From Gemmatimonadales bacterium UBA2960 (lineage in GTDB: Bacteria > Gemmatimonadota > Gemmatimonadetes > Longimicrobiales > Gaopeijiaceae), in NCBI GenBank assembly GCA_002348465.1, contig DEBI01000096.1, forward strand, positions 1 to 16,983: 16,983 bases of DNA. The letters are read 5' to 3'. Of this stretch, positions 14,023 through 16,983 are shown piece by piece (position 1 is the first letter of the stretch; every line of letters begins with the position of its first letter). Made by a program: the position numbers and the translations under genes. The notes below the pieces were generated by a model, which was given only the letters and a program-made list of their open reading frames with translations, was not told where the DNA came from and did no database searches.

Positions 14023-16218
14023 TCAGGCCCAGCCGAGATCGTCCTCTTCGAGGTGCTCTCGACGCTCGACGTCTATTACACCTTTTACTCGACTGATCGA
14101 CCGACGAACTTTCTCCAAGTGGGTCAGATCACGGACTTCGACTACGAACTCACCTGTCATACCACCTTGTGTTGTTTTCATGTCGGCGTGGGAGATGTCT
14201 GTGCCCGTGCTCGTGATCGCCTTCGCCACGTCGGAAAGTAACCCCCTGCGATCAGAGCCGCGCATAAAGAGCTTCACGAAAAAGCGGTCACCCTTTTCTG
14301 CTGCCCACTCAATTTCGATACGGCGTTCGGGATCTCGAGAAAGAGCGAGCACGTTTGGACAGTCTTTACGATGGATCGAGACCCCACGGCCTCGGGTGAT
14401 ATATCCAGTCACGGGGTCTCCCGGTACCGGCTGGCAGCAGCTGGAGTATCGGACCATGAGGTTGTCCATGCCTTGGATCCGAACACCGCGACCAGAGATC
14501 CGAAGCCGGGCCGCGAGTTTTGACAAAGCGGAGGGCGCCCGCTGGGCCACTTCAGTAGGATCATGTTCGCTATGGAACTGTTTGATCACCGCGGTAGGGC
14601 CGATGTCCCCGCGTCCAAGTGCTGCGTATATGTGATCTAGGGTTGGATATCCCAGCGTAATTGCTGCGTTGAGCTGGATATTGGAATCTGTAGGGAGGGC
14701 TAACCGGGCTTTCTTAAGCTCTCGATCTAGCAGCTCTTTACCGAGCTTGTGCGCTGACTCGAACTCTTCTTTTCGGATCCATTGCCGGATGCTTTGCCGA
14801 GCTCGCGATGTTTTAACGAAAGAGAGCCAGTCTCTAGTCGGTCTTTGTTTAGTGTTCGTGAGGATCTCTATCGCGTCTCCGTTTCTAAGTTCACGAGAAA
14901 GCGGGGCGATACGGCCGTTCACCTTAGCGCCCGCGCAGTTGTGCCCTACCTCTGTGTGAACTGAGTAAGCGAAGTCGATCGGTGTCGCGCCGGTCGGGAG
15001 TGCTTTTACGTCGCCGTCCGGAGTGAATACGAAGATCTCTCCACGAAAGAGGTCCATCCGAAGAAATTCCATAAACTCCTCGGGCTCAGCAGTATCTTGC
15101 TGCCACTCTAGAACCTGACGGAACCATGTCAGAGCCTCATCCGCCTCGTCGGTCCGGGATTTTCCGTCCTCTTTGTATCTCCAGTGTGCTGCTATTCCAT
15201 ATTCTGCCGTGCGGTGCATCTCCTCAGTGCGGATCTGAATTTCATACCGTAGACCTCCAGGACCGAGCACAGTCGTATGCAGGGACCGGTACATGTTGGA
15301 TTTTGGGGTCGCTACATAGTCGTGGAAACGTTCCGGAATCGGAGTCCAGCGGCTATGGATGACACCGAGGGCAGCGTAGCAGTCTTGCAGTGATTCCGTC
15401 GTGATCCGCATGGCCATCAGATCGTAGATCTCCTCGAATGGCCGTCCTTGGTTCTCAATCTTTCTGTGTATCGACCATAGGTGCTTGGGGCGCCCTTCGA
15501 CTTCGGCGGCGATTCCGGCTTCGGTCAGTGCCTCTTCAAGAGGATCTTTCATATCTAGGATCTGCCGCTCGCGAGATCGACGTCGCTGGCGAAGCTTCTT
15601 AACAAGCGCGGCGTAGTCCCCAGGCTCTAGGAACTTGAAGGCTAAGTCCTCCAGCTCCCATCTAATAGCTGCCATGCCTAGGCGATGAGCTAGGGGTGCG
15701 TATATCTCTCTTGTTTCTAGTGCTATCCGTCTCTGCTTGTTCTCCGATAGGTGCTCTAGAGTGCGCATGTTGTGCAGTCGGTCGGCGAGTTTGACTAGAA
15801 TGACTCGTGCATCGCTAGCCATGGAGAGCAGCATCTTTCTGTAGTTCTCGACTTGCTGTTCGGTTGCAGAGCGGAACTGAACTTTTCCAAGTTTCGTGAC
15901 ACCGTCGACGATTGTTGCCACTTCGGAACCGAATCGGGTTTCGATGTCAGATAAGGCGAGCTCGGTATCCTCCACGGTGTCATGAATCAGTCCCGCAACG
16001 ATTGTGTTTGTGTCCAGCCGGAGTTGGGCCAAGATCGTGGCGACTTCGACGGTATGTGTGACGAATTCCTCACCTGACGCTCGAGTTTGTCCGCCATGTG
16101 CTTCGAGTGCGAGCTCGTAAGCATCTCGAATCTTGTCAACGTCCGTTCGGTCCGCATAGATCTCTAGAGCGGTAGTTAGCTCTGGCGGGAGCGGGATCGG
16201 CGTTCTAGGTGCCGGCAT
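14023..16218 (-). CDS. Bifunctional (p)ppGpp synthetase/hydrolase of the Rel/SpoT family
   Basis: A 731-residue long RelA/SpoT homologue that makes and degrades the stringent-response alarmone (p)ppGpp. The N-terminal HD hydrolase domain keeps its metal site (H55, then H79-D80-x2-E83-D84 in HDTVED, and RLHNMRTL), so hydrolase activity is expected. The synthetase domain has GRPKHLWSIHRKI, FEEIYDLMAMRI, the loop RFHD (297-300), SLHTTVLGPGG, and YEIQIRTEEMH. Downstream are the TGS domain (about 394-455), a helical region, the Cys-rich zinc-finger domain (YSSCCQPVPGD with C594, C595 and C620), and a C-terminal ACT domain. The RFHD loop differs from the RxKD of most bifunctional enzymes and the ExDD of RelA. 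The ATG at 16218 is preferred, with an in-frame GTG at 16224; neither has a strong ribosome site. Either rel or spoT would be a fair name. Confidence 0.96.
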   Translation of the reverse strand: MPAPRTPIPLPPELTTALEIYADRTDVDKIRDAYELALEAHGGQTRASGEEFVTHTVEVATILAQLRLDTNTIVAGLIHDTVEDTELALSDIETRFGSEVATIVDGVTKLGKVQFRSATEQQVENYRKMLLSMASDARVILVKLADRLHNMRTLEHLSENKQRRIALETREIYAPLAHRLGMAAIRWELEDLAFKFLEPGDYAALVKKLRQRRRSRERQILDMKDPLEEALTEAGIAAEVEGRPKHLWSIHRKIENQGRPFEEIYDLMAMRITTESLQDCYAALGVIHSRWTPIPERFHDYVATPKSNMYRSLHTTVLGPGGLRYEIQIRTEEMHRTAEYGIAAHWRYKEDGKSRTDEADEALTWFRQVLEWQQDTAEPEEFMEFLRMDLFRGEIFVFTPDGDVKALPTGATPIDFAYSVHTEVGHNCAGAKVNGRIAPLSRELRNGDAIEILTNTKQRPTRDWLSFVKTSRARQSIRQWIRKEEFESAHKLGKELLDRELKKARLALPTDSNIQLNAAITLGYPTLDHIYAALGRGDIGPTAVIKQFHSEHDPTEVAQRAPSALSKLAARLRISGRGVRIQGMDNLMVRYSSCCQPVPGDPVTGYITRGRGVSIHRKDCPNVLALSRDPERRIEIEWAAEKGDRFFVKLFMRGSDRRGLLSDVAKAITSTGTDISHADMKTTQGGMTGEFVVEVRDLTHLEKVRRSISRVKGVIDVERREHLEEDDLGWA

Positions 16219-16439
16219 AGTCACTTACTGTCGTAGTTGTAGGAGCTGTGTCCGCCGGCGAGCCTCAGGACTTCTTATGCTTGTCGGCGATCTTGGGACT
16301 ACGAACGTCGCACTCCTGTAGTGGAAGCACAGGCGCGATTGTTTTCCCCGACAAGTGCTTTATCGAGCTAATCTCGCCCAGTCTGAGAAAAACTCCCCAG
16401 TTTTGTGTCAGTTTACAACGAAGAGCGTCCAAGGATGAT

Positions 16440-16467
16440 ATGTTACAATACCGAATAACCATGACAA
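16440..16467 (-). promoter_or_regulatory. Possible promoter for rel
   Basis: On the minus strand TTGTCA (16467 to 16462) and TAACAT (16445 to 16440) are separated by 16 bases. They match the sigma-70 consensus at 5 of 6 and 4 of 6 positions. Transcription would run toward rel with a leader of about 210 bases. If the organism belongs to the FCB group its housekeeping promoter may differ from this consensus, so support is weak. Confidence 0.22.
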
Positions 16468-16485
16468 TACGCCAACTCTAAGTTG

Positions 16486-16514
16486 ATACGACCCATGTGT
16501 GGTCGTGTTTTCTT
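16486..16514 (+). terminator. Terminator-like hairpin with T-run ahead of the dehydratase/epimerase gene
   Basis: ACGACC (16488-16493) pairs with GGTCGT (16501-16506) around a 7-base loop. A T-G and an A-T pair extend the stem outward, and GTTTTCTT follows. This is the layout of an intrinsic terminator on the plus strand. No plus-strand gene clearly ends just upstream, so it could act as an attenuator in the leader of the next gene. Confidence 0.4.
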
Positions 16515-16575
16515 GGAGACTCCAAAGAGAAACGCTTTCATCATACGAAGGTAGATTCTGATTAAGATCAAAACC

Positions 16576-16983
16576 TTGGTCGTGGCTGCTCTCAGCTGGG
16601 CTAGAAATCATCGTACGCTCGTCGCGTCATTTGTCCATGCTACGATTTCGTGGGTAGCGCTGTATATAGCGTTTCTCGCGGAGTCCGGATTCTCTCCCCA
16701 GACAGTCGAGTTATCGGATTTTCTGTGGTCTGCTGCAGTGCTCATAGCCATTCGCATACCGGTCAACTTCGGCCTGAGGCTGCATGTAAGTCGATGGCGC
16801 TTTGTCGGTAGCAGAGACTTTTTTCGTTTGGCTGTCACGCACACACTAGGTTCTCTAGTTTTTTTCGCGTTGGCTGGGTTTTCTCTGATCCCGGTTGTGT
16901 TGCCCGGCTCCATCATTGTCTTGGAATGGGCCCTAGGCGGCTATGTAACAATGACCGCTTGGGTAGCTTACCGCATTTTGTTC
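16576..16983 (+). CDS. 5' part of a membrane-anchored nucleotide-sugar dehydratase/epimerase (WbpM/PglF/CapD type), cut by the window edge
   Basis: An open frame runs from the in-frame TAG at 16552 to the right edge (136 codons from TTG 16576). It shows about four hydrophobic segments, with the linker RWRFVGSRDFFRL between the second and third, and ends VLPGSIIVLEWALGGYVTMTAWVAYRILF. This matches the N-terminal membrane domain of the WbpM/PglF/CapD/FlaA1 proteins, whose cytoplasmic domain is an NAD-dependent UDP-GlcNAc 4,6-dehydratase or epimerase. The catalytic domain lies outside the window, so activity is inferred. No ATG is available. TTG 16576 and GTG 16582 are possible, while CTG 16558 or ATT 16561 sit at better distances from GAAGG (16547-16551). 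The start is therefore uncertain. The product would supply modified sugars for the capsule locus. Confidence 0.72.
   Translation, partial: MVVAALSWARNHRTLVASFVHATISWVALYIAFLAESGFSPQTVELSDFLWSAAVLIAIRIPVNFGLRLHVSRWRFVGSRDFFRLAVTHTLGSLVFFALAGFSLIPVVLPGSIIVLEWALGGYVTMTAWVAYRILF

Larger units (their letters stand above)
16225..16575. other. Intergenic region between rel and the dehydratase/epimerase gene
   Basis: About 350 bases between divergent genes. A minus-strand frame of 65 codons (16462 to 16265, beginning MVIRYCNISSLDAL and ending SPKIADKHKKS) lies 46 bases ahead of the rel ATG. It has no ribosome site, and I could not match it to omega (RpoZ), the usual neighbour of rel, so I do not call it a gene. 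The stretch also holds a possible minus-strand promoter and a plus-strand hairpin with a T-run, listed separately. Confidence 0.4.

Noticed and set aside
13877..14635. 252-codon plus-strand ORF antisense to rel
   Set aside because: It is the complement of the well-conserved Rel C-terminus. Its translation is Ser/Arg-rich with no recognisable domain or ribosome site.
16265..16462. 65-codon minus-strand ORF just upstream of rel, checked as a candidate omega subunit (rpoZ)
   Set aside because: No ribosome site and no match to omega sequence features; its start overlaps the possible rel promoter.
16248..16481. 77-codon plus-strand ORF ending just before the terminator-like hairpin
   Set aside because: The GTG start has a ribosome-like AGGAG only 2 bases away, and the composition is not protein-like. 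It would explain the hairpin as its terminator, but the coding evidence is too thin.
16515..16575. JUMPstart/ops element ahead of the sugar-modifying gene
   Set aside because: No sequence close to the ops core GGCGGTAGCGT is present here or upstream of the other polysaccharide genes.
1..16983. tRNA, rRNA, CRISPR arrays, insertion sequences, toxin-antitoxin or phage-defence genes
   Set aside because: I saw no cloverleaf, no regularly spaced repeats, no transposase motifs and no terminal inverted repeats; all long frames are accounted for.

Overview
The window looks like a chromosomal segment of a Gram-negative bacterium of moderate GC. Two outer-membrane Wzi-type proteins imply an outer membrane. 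The SecA carries the long insertion after the DEAD box that I associate with the Bacteroidota/Gemmatimonadota (FCB) side of the tree. A marine or environmental Gemmatimonadota-like organism is my best guess, but it is an inference from protein architecture only. I see no mobile element, CRISPR array, rRNA or tRNA.

Region 1 (about 1-8306) is a surface-polysaccharide locus. It has two Wzi-family outer-membrane barrel genes (302-2023 and 6645-8306). Between them lie a Wzx-like flippase (minus strand), a GT4 glycosyltransferase (plus), a polyprenyl-phosphate sugar-1-phosphate transferase (plus) and a second GT4 glycosyltransferase (minus). The transferase would start a lipid-linked oligosaccharide on the inner membrane, the glycosyltransferases would extend it, the flippase would turn it to the periplasm, and the Wzi proteins would act at the outer membrane, presumably in holding or organising the capsule. 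No Wzy polymerase, Wza exporter or Wzc kinase is visible. Strand use alternates, and two convergent gene pairs overlap at their 3' ends.

Region 2 (8307-16224) is housekeeping: secA (plus), then uvrB and a bifunctional rel/spoT gene (both minus). The 254-base leader of secA is the most interesting stretch. It holds a 26-codon ORF with a good ribosome-binding site that encodes a lipoprotein-signal-like peptide. This is followed by a stem-loop whose 3' arm ends on the base before the secA start codon. The layout recalls secretion-sensing leader systems of the SecM type but resembles none that I recognise.

Region 3 (16225-16983) is a roughly 350-base intergenic stretch with a terminator-like hairpin. 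It is followed by the 5' part of a membrane-anchored nucleotide-sugar dehydratase/epimerase of the WbpM/PglF/CapD type, so polysaccharide genes resume on the far side of the housekeeping block.
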